The notes beneath the pieces are model-generated. The model was not told the DNA's origin. It saw only the letters and a list, made by a program, of their open reading frames with translations, and did no database searches. Both the position numbers and the translations under genes were made by a program. A DNA stretch of 64,000 nt, from NCBI GenBank assembly GCA_900315285.1, contig OMYO01000003.1, positions 1 to 64,000 on the forward strand. The letters run 5' to 3'. This document shows positions 16,170-23,381 of the stretch, piece by piece; the first letter of the stretch is position 1, and every line of letters starts with the position of its first letter. The stretch is from an uncultured Eubacteriales bacterium. GTDB lineage: Bacteria > Bacillota > Clostridia > Oscillospirales > Acutalibacteraceae.

Positions 16170-16955
16170 TCAAACTTTTATCTGAACCATTTTTCGTCCC
16201 ATCCAGTAGGAGATCACGAAAATGGCCAGTGCCACGATATTGGTGCCCATGGATATTCCATCATTCGGTAGAAAGTCCCCGCTCATTGACCGCAGAGATG
16301 CCAGGATGACAAAGGGCATGAGTGCCATGATATTCAATTCATTTCGGGGTCCGGCAAGCACGGTTTTTATCTCCTGTTCCACCAGGATCTTTTCCATGAG
16401 TTTGTTTCGGCTTTCATCGGTGACCTTTTTCAGGTTTCCGCCTGCCGCACTGCAGGATTTATAGATTTCCCCATAGGTGCGCAAGTCCTGACACCGGCTT
16501 TCCTTGGCCGCTATTCCCAGGACCTCCCCTATCTGCCTTCCGTTTTTCAGTCCCTCTGAGATATTTTTCCCCTCAGTTCGAATGGGCGCCCCCTCGAGAT
16601 AGAGCTCTTGCACCACTTCCTCCGCACTCAAGAAAGAGTCATAGGTATTCCGGCCGCAGGACAAACAGGTGCTGACCGCATCCAGGTAGTCACAGAGCTG
16701 GGACTGAAAATCTTTTTTGCGCCGTTCCAGCAAAAGTTCCACATACCATTTTTGTGCAATCCATCCTGCAAGAAGTGCAACAAATAATTCCGGGATCCAC
16801 GAGGAGAACAGAACCATACCGGCTAGAAGTCCAGCCGCAGTTCCCACTGCAAAACCGGTAAGACGGGTTTTCCAACCAAAGGTCTCACCACAATATGTCA
16901 CAGGTTCCCACTCCTTCTGGAAAAAGCGGACAATCTTATTCTCCGAATTCGCCAT
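16170..16955 (-). CDS. TadB-like platform protein (type II secretion F domain)
   Basis: The start at ATG 16955 (GAGAGGAATTTTCCT before it) gives 261 residues. There is a pair of hydrophobic segments at about 30-70, a T2SSF domain (about 95-215, with LCDYLDAVSTCLSCGRNTYD and a late CSAAGGNLKKV), and a C-terminal hydrophobic pair. It is the second platform subunit next to TadC. An in-frame opening extends far upstream into the tadA gene but reads antifunctional sequence, so it was rejected. It overlaps tadA by 20 bases. Confidence 0.88.
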   Translation of the reverse strand: MANSENKIVRFFQKEWEPVTYCGETFGWKTRLTGFAVGTAAGLLAGMVLFSSWIPELFVALLAGWIAQKWYVELLLERRKKDFQSQLCDYLDAVSTCLSCGRNTYDSFLSAEEVVQELYLEGAPIRTEGKNISEGLKNGRQIGEVLGIAAKESRCQDLRTYGEIYKSCSAAGGNLKKVTDESRNKLMEKILVEQEIKTVLAGPRNELNIMALMPFVILASLRSMSGDFLPNDGISMGTNIVALAIFVISYWMGRKMVQIKV

Positions 16956-18138
16956 AGGAAAATTCCTCCTCTCCATACTCACGAAGTTTGAACGTATGGA
17001 CCAGTTTTTCTCCGGTAGGTCGCAGTTCTCCATTCTCCAGACGATACAGCGAGTGGAGCACAATTTTCTCCTCCTCCAGGCCAACCACCTCATCAATAGA
17101 AAATACCGCACGGCGTCTGCCGTTGATTTTTCCCAAATGTACGATGATATCCAGGGAGGAGGCAATGTCTCTACGGACTGCAGTAAGGGGAAGTCCATTT
17201 CCTCCTTGAAGAACCATACTTTCCAGCCTCCGCAGCATGTCATAACTGCTATTGGCATGGCCTGTGGAGAGAGAGCCGTCATGGCCCGTATTCATGGCAT
17301 TCAGCATATCCAAGGCCTCCTTTCCCCGCACCTCACCCACAATGATGCGTTCCGGCCTCATACGAAGGGAGGTTTTAATGAGCTGCTGCATAGTGATTTC
17401 ACCGGCGCCCGCGGTATTGGAGTTCCTTGTCTCCATGCGGACAATATTTTTAATCCGGGTCAGCTGGAGCTCCGCCGAATCCTCAATGGTGATGATTCGC
17501 TCCTCCTCGGGAATGAAGTCCGAGAGGGCGTTTAAGAACGTGGTCTTGCCAGAGCTGGTTCCCCCGCTGATGAAGATGTTGTAGCGGGCACGGACCAGAC
17601 GCCTCAAAAAATCCGCCGCCTCTGCGGTAATGGAACCGTTGGAAATGAGTGTAGCCATACGGATTCGCTCCTTTGGAAAGCGTCTTATGGTGACAACCGG
17701 GCTGTCAATGGCAATGGGCGGCAATACAATATTCACCCGCTCTCCGCCGGAAAGTCTCGTGTCCACAATGGGATTGGCCAGATTGACCTCTTTTCCCGCC
17801 ATGTTAACGATTCTCTGGATTACATCCAGCAGAGCCTGCTCGGTATCAAAACAGACCGGACTCTCCAAAACCTGTCCTTTCCGTTCAATAAACACCTTGT
17901 CATAGGCATTCACCATGATTTCCGAGATATCCTCCTGCTCCAGCAGCTCGTCCAGAATATCCAGCCCACGGATGGAGCTGAAGATCCGCCGGATAATTTT
18001 TTCTATTCCCTCATCGGAGTTAAAGTTCGGGTGATACCTCTCTCGATACAGCCGATAGATGACGCGGTACAGTTCCTCGTCTTCCATCTCTGAGAGAGGA
18101 TACGAGCGATAGAGCTCCTCACGAATATCTTCGTACAT
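16936..18138 (-). CDS. TadA/CpaF-like secretion ATPase
   Basis: From ATG 18138 the protein has 400 residues. An N-terminal helical domain is followed by a type II/IV secretion ATPase core with Walker A GGTSSGKTT at 192-200, an IIGEVRG-like Walker B/Asp-box region (IIVGEVRGKEALDML), and His-box STGHANSS. It would power assembly of the Flp-like pilus from the cytoplasmic side. The start overlaps the TadZ-like gene by 20 bases. An upstream in-frame start at 18213 lies inside that gene and is less likely. Confidence 0.93.
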   Translation of the reverse strand: MYEDIREELYRSYPLSEMEDEELYRVIYRLYRERYHPNFNSDEGIEKIIRRIFSSIRGLDILDELLEQEDISEIMVNAYDKVFIERKGQVLESPVCFDTEQALLDVIQRIVNMAGKEVNLANPIVDTRLSGGERVNIVLPPIAIDSPVVTIRRFPKERIRMATLISNGSITAEAADFLRRLVRARYNIFISGGTSSGKTTFLNALSDFIPEEERIITIEDSAELQLTRIKNIVRMETRNSNTAGAGEITMQQLIKTSLRMRPERIIVGEVRGKEALDMLNAMNTGHDGSLSTGHANSSYDMLRRLESMVLQGGNGLPLTAVRRDIASSLDIIVHLGKINGRRRAVFSIDEVVGLEEEKIVLHSLYRLENGELRPTGEKLVHTFKLREYGEEEFSYGEFGE

Positions 18139-19195
18139 GGATGGATTCCCCCAGCCGAATGATAGGGTCCAGACGCGCCAGCTCCCGCACCAGTTTTTTC
18201 GGGTCATTCTCATCCCGGAGATTGATTCCGCCCAGCTTTCCGAGAGGCAGATCCCGAATCAGTTCTCCGCTTTTCTGCCGATATCGGTTATAGAGCATCC
18301 GTGTTTTGTGGTTCAGCTCGTCCCGTGTAATGTCTGTAATATTCGGAAAGATCCGGTACCACGCCATTGTTTTCTGGTTGGCGATTTGCTCCCCGTCCAA
18401 AACAAGCACTATATACTGAGCCATAATGGCCGGCAGCGCAAAGTTCCGGGACGAATCCATTTTCATGTCCACAACGATGATGCCGTCCTGCATAGTGCCA
18501 GATACCTGGCGACACAGCTCTGTAATTTCTTCACCCGACATACACATGGTGTCCTGGGGCATTTTGCAGGGAGGAACCGTATAGATTCCGGTCTCTTCGT
18601 CCCGGACTATGATTCTTTTGATAAGCGCCCTCAAATCATACTGGTCATTCCGGACAGCAGAAAGATAATCATCCATTCCAAACATGCTCTCCGGCGACAG
18701 GATGCTGGACTGCATATTGATGGCATCAAAGCAGAGATAAACGACCCGACAGCGGTGTTTGGCGCAGTACTGTGCAAATGCGAGTGCCGCTGTGCTCGTC
18801 CCGGTCCCTCCAGCTGCAGAGGTGAATAGTATCATGTTCTTGAGTTCCCTCTTCTCTATGACAGGCGGTCTCATATCCTTGTGGTCCTGCAATAACTGGT
18901 TCCAGTCCCGACACGTTCGATATTTGCAGTAGCGCGGCGCAGGAAGATCCGGGTTTTCCTCCTCTTTTGTCTCCGTGAGCAAAAGAAGGGGTACGGGGCA
19001 ATCCTCCAGGTCTTCATTTCCAGCCAATTCCAGGTCACACAATATTCCATTGATCTGTTTTTTTCTGGCAGCCGTTTTCGCCTTTTCGATATTGGGAAAG
19101 GCAAAGAATGTATATTTTTCCGGCTCAAGGATACCAAGTGCTTCCGTCAGCCGTCCCATGAACTCTTCGGTCTGTGTCACAATGCCATATTTCAT
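18119..19195 (-). CDS. TadZ/CpaE-like MinD-family localisation protein
   Basis: This 358-residue protein has an N-terminal receiver-like region (about 1-105) and a C-terminal ParA/MinD-type domain (about 118-350). The P-loop region reads SAAGGTGTSTAALAF at about 126-140: the overall KGGTGKST pattern is kept but both signature lysines are lost. This is reported for some TadZ proteins and implies weak or no ATP hydrolysis. TadZ marks the pilus assembly site, often a cell pole. It is the first gene of the Tad operon. ATG 19195 has GGGGGAG at 5-6 bases. Confidence 0.85.
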   Translation of the reverse strand: MKYGIVTQTEEFMGRLTEALGILEPEKYTFFAFPNIEKAKTAARKKQINGILCDLELAGNEDLEDCPVPLLLLTETKEEENPDLPAPRYCKYRTCRDWNQLLQDHKDMRPPVIEKRELKNMILFTSAAGGTGTSTAALAFAQYCAKHRCRVVYLCFDAINMQSSILSPESMFGMDDYLSAVRNDQYDLRALIKRIIVRDEETGIYTVPPCKMPQDTMCMSGEEITELCRQVSGTMQDGIIVVDMKMDSSRNFALPAIMAQYIVLVLDGEQIANQKTMAWYRIFPNITDITRDELNHKTRMLYNRYRQKSGELIRDLPLGKLGGINLRDENDPKKLVRELARLDPIIRLGESIHVRRYS

Positions 19196-19330
19196 TTTCC
19201 GCTCCCCCTGTCAAAATTCTGTAGACCCATTGAACCACATCGATGCCGGCCAGAAAATAGGTTTGGAATGAATGGTATCCATAGAGGAATGAACGGTCCG
19301 AAAGTCACTGCTCATTTCGCAGAGAGAATA

Positions 19331-19339
19331 TGATATACT
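19331..19339 (+). promoter_or_regulatory. Extended -10 promoter for the 43-residue peptide gene
   Basis: TGATATACT at 19331-19339 is an extended -10 (TGnTATACT) located 33 bases before the small gene's ATG. There is no good -35 match, as is normal for extended -10 promoters. Confidence 0.55.
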
Positions 19340-19372
19340 GGTTTTGCAAATCTCTTTAAAGAAGGTGGAACT

Positions 19373-19504
19373 ATGATCAAGGACGGTATCCGTGGCTCCT
19401 TCCTCGCGTTCATGATCGGAATTCCTGTTGCGGTCGGAGCACTGTTTGGTATCAGCATCTGGGCAAATCGCCCCCGGGGCATCAGCATCGACCTGGACCA
19501 GTAA
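19373..19504 (+). CDS. Isolated 43-residue membrane peptide, unknown
   Basis: The frame opens at ATG 19373 behind AAAGAAGGTGG, and ends at TAA 19502-19504. The peptide begins MIKDGIRGSFLAFMIGIPVA and continues hydrophobic to about residue 29 (VGALFGISIWA). It then has a short polar tail (NRPRGISIDLDQ). One transmembrane helix is likely. An extended -10 promoter precedes it and a strong hairpin terminator follows 32 bases after the stop, so it looks like a complete single-gene transcript. It lies between the Tad operon and the PHP gene. I know no family. It could be a small membrane regulator or toxin-like peptide, but nothing here proves either. Confidence 0.6.
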   Translation: MIKDGIRGSFLAFMIGIPVAVGALFGISIWANRPRGISIDLDQ

Positions 19505-19536
19505 AGGACTTTTCCGAAAACTCATGAAAAAAAAAC

Positions 19537-19578
19537 ACAGGTGGAGAATCTGCTTTGACAGATTCCCCGCCTGTTTGT
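19537..19578. terminator. Bidirectional hairpin terminator
   Basis: ACAGGTGGAGAATCTG (19537-19552) pairs with CAGATTCCCCGCCTGT (19559-19574), 16 positions including two wobbles. A run of nine or more A precedes it, giving a T-run on the minus strand, and TTGTT follows on the plus strand. Together with the next feature this explains most of the 304-base gene-free stretch 19505-19808. Confidence 0.85.
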
Positions 19579-19703
19579 TAACCAAATTTTTGCAAAGTGC
19601 ACTAATTTGTAAAATTTAGAACCGGGTTCTTGTGTATTTTTTTACGAAAATTATGATAATTTTATTTTTATATCTCTTTCCTAATCTATATTCAAGAAAT
19701 TTC

Positions 19704-19733
19704 TTGCTATAATTGGAAAACTTAGTTTATAAT
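19704..19733 (+). promoter_or_regulatory. Promoter of the PHP-unknown-dCMP deaminase operon
   Basis: TTGCTA (19704-19709), 18 bases, TATAAT (19728-19733), in a very AT-rich stretch (19590-19808) with no coding potential. A second TATAAT lies at 19708-19713 without a good -35. Confidence 0.65.
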
Positions 19734-19808
19734 GGGTTTAGGTTTACAAATATTAAAGATTTTTGCTTATTTTTTATATCCCCATTGAATCACTAACAAG
19801 AGGGTTTT

Positions 19809-20705
19809 ATGCCAGCAGATTTACATTGTCACACCCGCCTCTCCGACGGCTCCCTCGGCATTGAAGATCTCATTCTACTTGCAAAGCGCAGCGGAATTGA
19901 GACCATCGCCATCACAGACCACGACTGTCAGGCGGGCACCGTACGTGGTAAAATCATCGGAAAAAGACATGGAATCACCGTAATACCCGGCGTAGAACTC
20001 TCTGCCGCCGACAAAGAACGAAATCAGGAAATTGACATCCTCTCCTACCTCGCTGAAAATCCCAACCGTCTGGAGGGGCTCTGCCGGAAAAACTCACTGG
20101 CCCGCCGGAAGGCAAGCCAGCTCATGGTGGTCAAGGCCGCCCACCAGTATCCCATCAACTCCGAACTGGTCGTTAAATGTGCTGCGGGTTCCACAAATAT
20201 TTACCGCCAGCATATCATGCACGCCCTTATGGAGTGCGGCTACACTACAGAAATTTACGGAGACATCTACAATGCCCTCTTTAACCCGGAAGTCGAGGGA
20301 AATATCAGCATTCTGCCCCGTTTCCCGGATCCCGAGGAGGTAATTACTCAAATCCACGAGGCGGGCGGTGTCGCCATCCTCTCCCACCCCGGACAGTATA
20401 AGGACTACGAAAAAATCATTGACGACCTCTGTGAGAAAGGTCTTGACGGCCTGGAGGTCTGGGCTCCAGAGAATTCACAGACTCAGGTGGAACAGCTTCT
20501 CTCCATCGCCAAAGAGAAAAAGCTTCTGACCACCGGAGGAAGTGACTTCCGCGGCATGTACAACCGTGTGCCCATTACGCTGGGCTCCTACACCACACCG
20601 GACGACGATCTGGCCGCCCTCAACAGTTATCAGGCAAAGCTGCGCCGTGCGCGCCGCAAGGCAGAGGCCGAGGCGGCAAAACAGAAAGCAGCCGAAAAGA
20701 ACTGA
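19809..20705 (+). CDS. PHP-domain phosphoesterase
   Basis: This 298-residue protein begins MPADLHCHTRLSDGS, the first metal-binding motif of PHP phosphoesterases. It continues with AITDHD (about residues 36-41) and later HPGQYKDYEK and GGSDFRGM, which complete the metal site. It resembles the YciV/RNase AM type that hydrolyses 3',5'-nucleotides or trims RNA ends, but the substrate is not certain. ATG 19809 follows AAGAGGGTTTT. It leads an operon with an unknown protein and dCMP deaminase, consistent with a nucleotide-related role. The C-terminus is Ala/Lys/Glu-rich. Confidence 0.9.
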   Translation: MPADLHCHTRLSDGSLGIEDLILLAKRSGIETIAITDHDCQAGTVRGKIIGKRHGITVIPGVELSAADKERNQEIDILSYLAENPNRLEGLCRKNSLARRKASQLMVVKAAHQYPINSELVVKCAAGSTNIYRQHIMHALMECGYTTEIYGDIYNALFNPEVEGNISILPRFPDPEEVITQIHEAGGVAILSHPGQYKDYEKIIDDLCEKGLDGLEVWAPENSQTQVEQLLSIAKEKKLLTTGGSDFRGMYNRVPITLGSYTTPDDDLAALNSYQAKLRRARRKAEAEAAKQKAAEKN

Positions 20706-20715
20706 GGAACCTGTT

Positions 20716-21282
20716 ATGGAAGACGAAGACATCAAAATTTTTACCTCGGATCGGAGTGCAGAGGACAGAGCGGACGTTAACAGCGAAGTCCTAAACACCG
20801 TAGAACTCATGGACCGGGAGCGCCAAAACGGCAACTCCACAAAGGCGAGGGTCATTGGCAAACATCTTGCCAAGCTCTTCATGGAAGAAATCAGCCCGGA
20901 CTACCCCAGGGACGAAATGTTCCGCAGTGGTGCCGTGGTTCAGCAAATCGGCGTTCTCTTCCTCTTCACGGCAGAAACAGCAGTCAACATCTATTTTCCC
21001 TCCTCCACACTTTCCACCATTGCCATTGCCACCCTGCACAATCAGCTGGAGGACTTTAAGTCCAAAGTTTATCGGGACGTCTATGAGAGTTCCGCTTATT
21101 CTTTCTACTATCTCAGCATCCGCAAGGGCAGTGACAACGTCTCCCGCAGCATTGGGGAGGCCTTTGCCATGCTCTGCCAGAAAGAGGGAAATGTGGACTT
21201 CCGTCGGGAGGGCTGCACCATCTATAAGACTGTTATGAACGAGGTGGAAGAGCTGGTCAAGAAGGCCAATTTCGCCGTCTGA
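20716..21282 (+). CDS. Uncharacterised 188-residue protein
   Basis: The start at ATG 20716 (GAGGAACCTGTT) gives an acidic N-terminus (MEDEDIKIFTSD) and a mostly helical protein. It contains a conserved-looking LFLFTAETAVNIYFPSSTLS stretch and YESSAYSFYYLSIRKG (about 120-135). No signal, membrane helix or catalytic motif is evident and I do not recognise the family. It lies 10 bases after the PHP gene and 15 before dCMP deaminase. A longer in-frame reading from 20542 lies inside the PHP gene and is rejected. Operon position hints at a nucleotide-related role, but that is only context. Confidence 0.8.
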   Translation: MEDEDIKIFTSDRSAEDRADVNSEVLNTVELMDRERQNGNSTKARVIGKHLAKLFMEEISPDYPRDEMFRSGAVVQQIGVLFLFTAETAVNIYFPSSTLSTIAIATLHNQLEDFKSKVYRDVYESSAYSFYYLSIRKGSDNVSRSIGEAFAMLCQKEGNVDFRREGCTIYKTVMNEVEELVKKANFAV

Positions 21283-21297
21283 GAATCGAAGTCCGCC

Positions 21298-21795
21298 ATG
21301 CCGAAACGTGAAAACTATATCTCCTGGGACGAGTATTTCATGGGAATTGCCGTCCTGTCGTCCATGCGCAGCAAAGACCCCCATACTCAGGTCGGAGCCT
21401 GCATCGTCAACAAGGACAATAAGATCATGTCGGTTGGCTACAATGGCCTGCCCATCGGCTGCAGTGACGACTCCTTTCCCTGGAGCCGGGACGGTCAGCC
21501 TCTGGACACAAAATATCCGTTTGTCTGTCATGCAGAGCTCAATGCCATCCTGAACTGTGCCGGAGGGGACCTCCACGGCTGCAAAATCTATGTTGCCCTT
21601 TTCCCATGCAATGAGTGTGCAAAGGCCATCATTCAGTGTGGAATAAAGGAAGTTGTCTATTTATCGGACAAATATGCCGACTCCAACTCCACGGTCGCCT
21701 CAAAACGCATGTTTGATGCGGCGGGTGTCCATTACAAACAGCTCACAGGAATCCATGATGAGCTTGTCATCAATTTAAGACAGGACGACGTATAA
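21298..21795 (+). CDS. Deoxycytidylate (dCMP) deaminase, ComEB-like
   Basis: This 165-residue zinc deaminase has HAE at 78-80 (His zinc ligand and catalytic Glu) and PCNEC at 103-107 (two Cys zinc ligands). The N-terminal QVGACIV and VGYNGLP segments are typical of dCMP deaminases. It makes dUMP for dTMP synthesis. Length is standard. It is the last gene of the operon, with a terminator directly after the stop. Confidence 0.95.
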   Translation: MPKRENYISWDEYFMGIAVLSSMRSKDPHTQVGACIVNKDNKIMSVGYNGLPIGCSDDSFPWSRDGQPLDTKYPFVCHAELNAILNCAGGDLHGCKIYVALFPCNECAKAIIQCGIKEVVYLSDKYADSNSTVASKRMFDAAGVHYKQLTGIHDELVINLRQDDV

Positions 21796-21805
21796 ACAAA
21801 ATATA

Positions 21806-21842
21806 GAAAAAGCGCCTCACTTCTGTGAGACGCTTCTTTTTA
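21806..21842. terminator. Bidirectional terminator between dCMP deaminase and LCP genes
   Basis: AAGCGCCTCAC pairs with GTGAGACGCTT (about 21810-21835) around TTCT. A-rich sequence precedes it and TCTTTTTATT follows, so it can serve both convergent genes. Confidence 0.88.
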
Positions 21843-23363
21843 TTCTTCCGGAACATAGAGTTCCCCGCCAGTATCAACAGCCTCTGCTGTTGTGGGTTCA
21901 TAGGAACCTCCGGAATAACTATGGGTATAGTATTCCGAATTGGGCGATGTAGTGTCATAGACCACATAGGAACTGTCGCCATACTGAGTTGTGTTGTACT
22001 GCCCCGGCAGACGGTCTGCGTTTCCATTGACGCCACCGCTCTGCTTTCCGAAGGAAAGGGGCGATACACGGTCTGGCTTCAAAATGATATTGCTCTGTCC
22101 ATAGAGCTGCAATTGAAGCTCATGGGCTGCCGTCTCATAGTCGACGATCCAGATCCACTGGTTTCCAGCCCTTCCCTCGACACAGGTACTCTCCGTGGGC
22201 ATGGTGATCTGGGATACTTTATATTTTGACCAGCCCTTCGTCATGGACTGGCTGACATATCCCATGATTTCCCGTTTGGAGAGATTGGTCTTGATATTGG
22301 GAAGCAAAATATTGATGGTGTGGTTCAGCTGGCTCCAGGATGCATTTTTGAAACGGTTCATGAGGGCCAGAATGACCCGGCGCTGCCGCTCCGTACGTCC
22401 AACATCGGAGTCCAACTTACGGATTCGACAGAACATGAGGGCATGTTCGCCATCCATATGCATGTTTCCGGCGTGGAACTGGATTTTCTTCCCTGTCATG
22501 GACCACTTGTGCCAGGTGCGGTTCAAGTAAGACGCCTCTTTCTGGGTGACCTTTACGTTGATTCCACCCAGAGAATCAATGATTTTCGGGAAGGTGTCAT
22601 AGTTGACCAGGGCATAGTCATTAATTCTAATCTTATAGTCATTCTCTATTGTGGAGACTACACACTTTGCTCCACCGGTTCCATAGGCTGCGTTTAGTTT
22701 TCCAAAGTAGCCCCGGGAAATACCGTTGCGCTGAATATAGGAGTAACTGTCCCGATAGAAAGAGACCAAATGTATTTGGTGGGTCCTCTCGTTGATGGAG
22801 AGCAAAATCATGGAGTCTGAGAGCTTACTCTTGCTGTCCACGCCGATGAGAAGAATATTCTTCACATAGCGGCTCTTCATTTTGTCTCCGCCATTGGTGG
22901 CCCAGGCCTTCAGCCAGGCATTCAGCGAGTCGGCGTCCATGATGCTGTCGATGTCGGACGCAGAGATATCGTTGTCCTTGATCCAACGGTTGCTGTCCTC
23001 ATCCAGCATATTCAATTTGTTGAGCACAAAGAAGGCGGCAATGAGAAGAACCAGGATGATGCAGATGACCACAATGATCCATTTTTTCTTCTTTTTCTTC
23101 TTCTTCGGTTTTCTGCGGGAGCGGTCTGGGGATGCTGGAGGTGTACCCCCAATATCTTCCTCGTCATAGTCGGAGAACTGTACAGTCTCAAGGCCAAGTT
23201 CCGAGTCCGGATGCTGTTCTCTCCAGAATTCGGACTCACTCTTCTCCTTAGCCCTCCAGCTCTCCTCCTGTTCTATGCGCTTGTTTCGCTCGTCTAATTC
23301 CTTTAATGCTTTATCAAACTGCTCGTTGAGTTCCTCATTGAACGGATTGGATTCCTTACCCAT
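21840..23363 (-). CDS. LytR-CpsA-Psr (LCP) family protein
   Basis: From ATG 23363 (GAGAGGTGGG site) the protein has 507 residues. A long charged cytoplasmic N-terminus (about 1-78) ends in a run of lysines and is followed by one transmembrane helix (about 82-103). The extracellular LCP domain (about 170-400) begins ILLIGVDSKSKLSDSMILLS and contains FYRDSY, with Arg and Asp residues that bind polyprenyl phosphate. LCP enzymes attach wall polymers or capsules to peptidoglycan. A Ser/Thr/Gly/Tyr-rich tail follows. It lies 18 bases after gyrA on the same strand, so it may be co-transcribed with the replication cluster. Confidence 0.92.
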   Translation of the reverse strand: MGKESNPFNEELNEQFDKALKELDERNKRIEQEESWRAKEKSESEFWREQHPDSELGLETVQFSDYDEEDIGGTPPASPDRSRRKPKKKKKKKKWIIVVICIILVLLIAAFFVLNKLNMLDEDSNRWIKDNDISASDIDSIMDADSLNAWLKAWATNGGDKMKSRYVKNILLIGVDSKSKLSDSMILLSINERTHQIHLVSFYRDSYSYIQRNGISRGYFGKLNAAYGTGGAKCVVSTIENDYKIRINDYALVNYDTFPKIIDSLGGINVKVTQKEASYLNRTWHKWSMTGKKIQFHAGNMHMDGEHALMFCRIRKLDSDVGRTERQRRVILALMNRFKNASWSQLNHTINILLPNIKTNLSKREIMGYVSQSMTKGWSKYKVSQITMPTESTCVEGRAGNQWIWIVDYETAAHELQLQLYGQSNIILKPDRVSPLSFGKQSGGVNGNADRLPGQYNTTQYGDSSYVVYDTTSPNSEYYTHSYSGGSYEPTTAEAVDTGGELYVPEE

Positions 23364-23381
23364 CGGCAGCCCACCTCTCAT

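Noticed and set aside
16956..17282. Extended N-terminus for the TadB-like protein
   Set aside because: The extra residues are an out-of-frame reading of tadA; ATG 16955 has a proper ribosome site.
19211..19585. Minus-strand 124-codon open frame opposite the small peptide gene
   Set aside because: It crosses the terminator hairpin, has no family motif, and runs opposite a better-supported gene.
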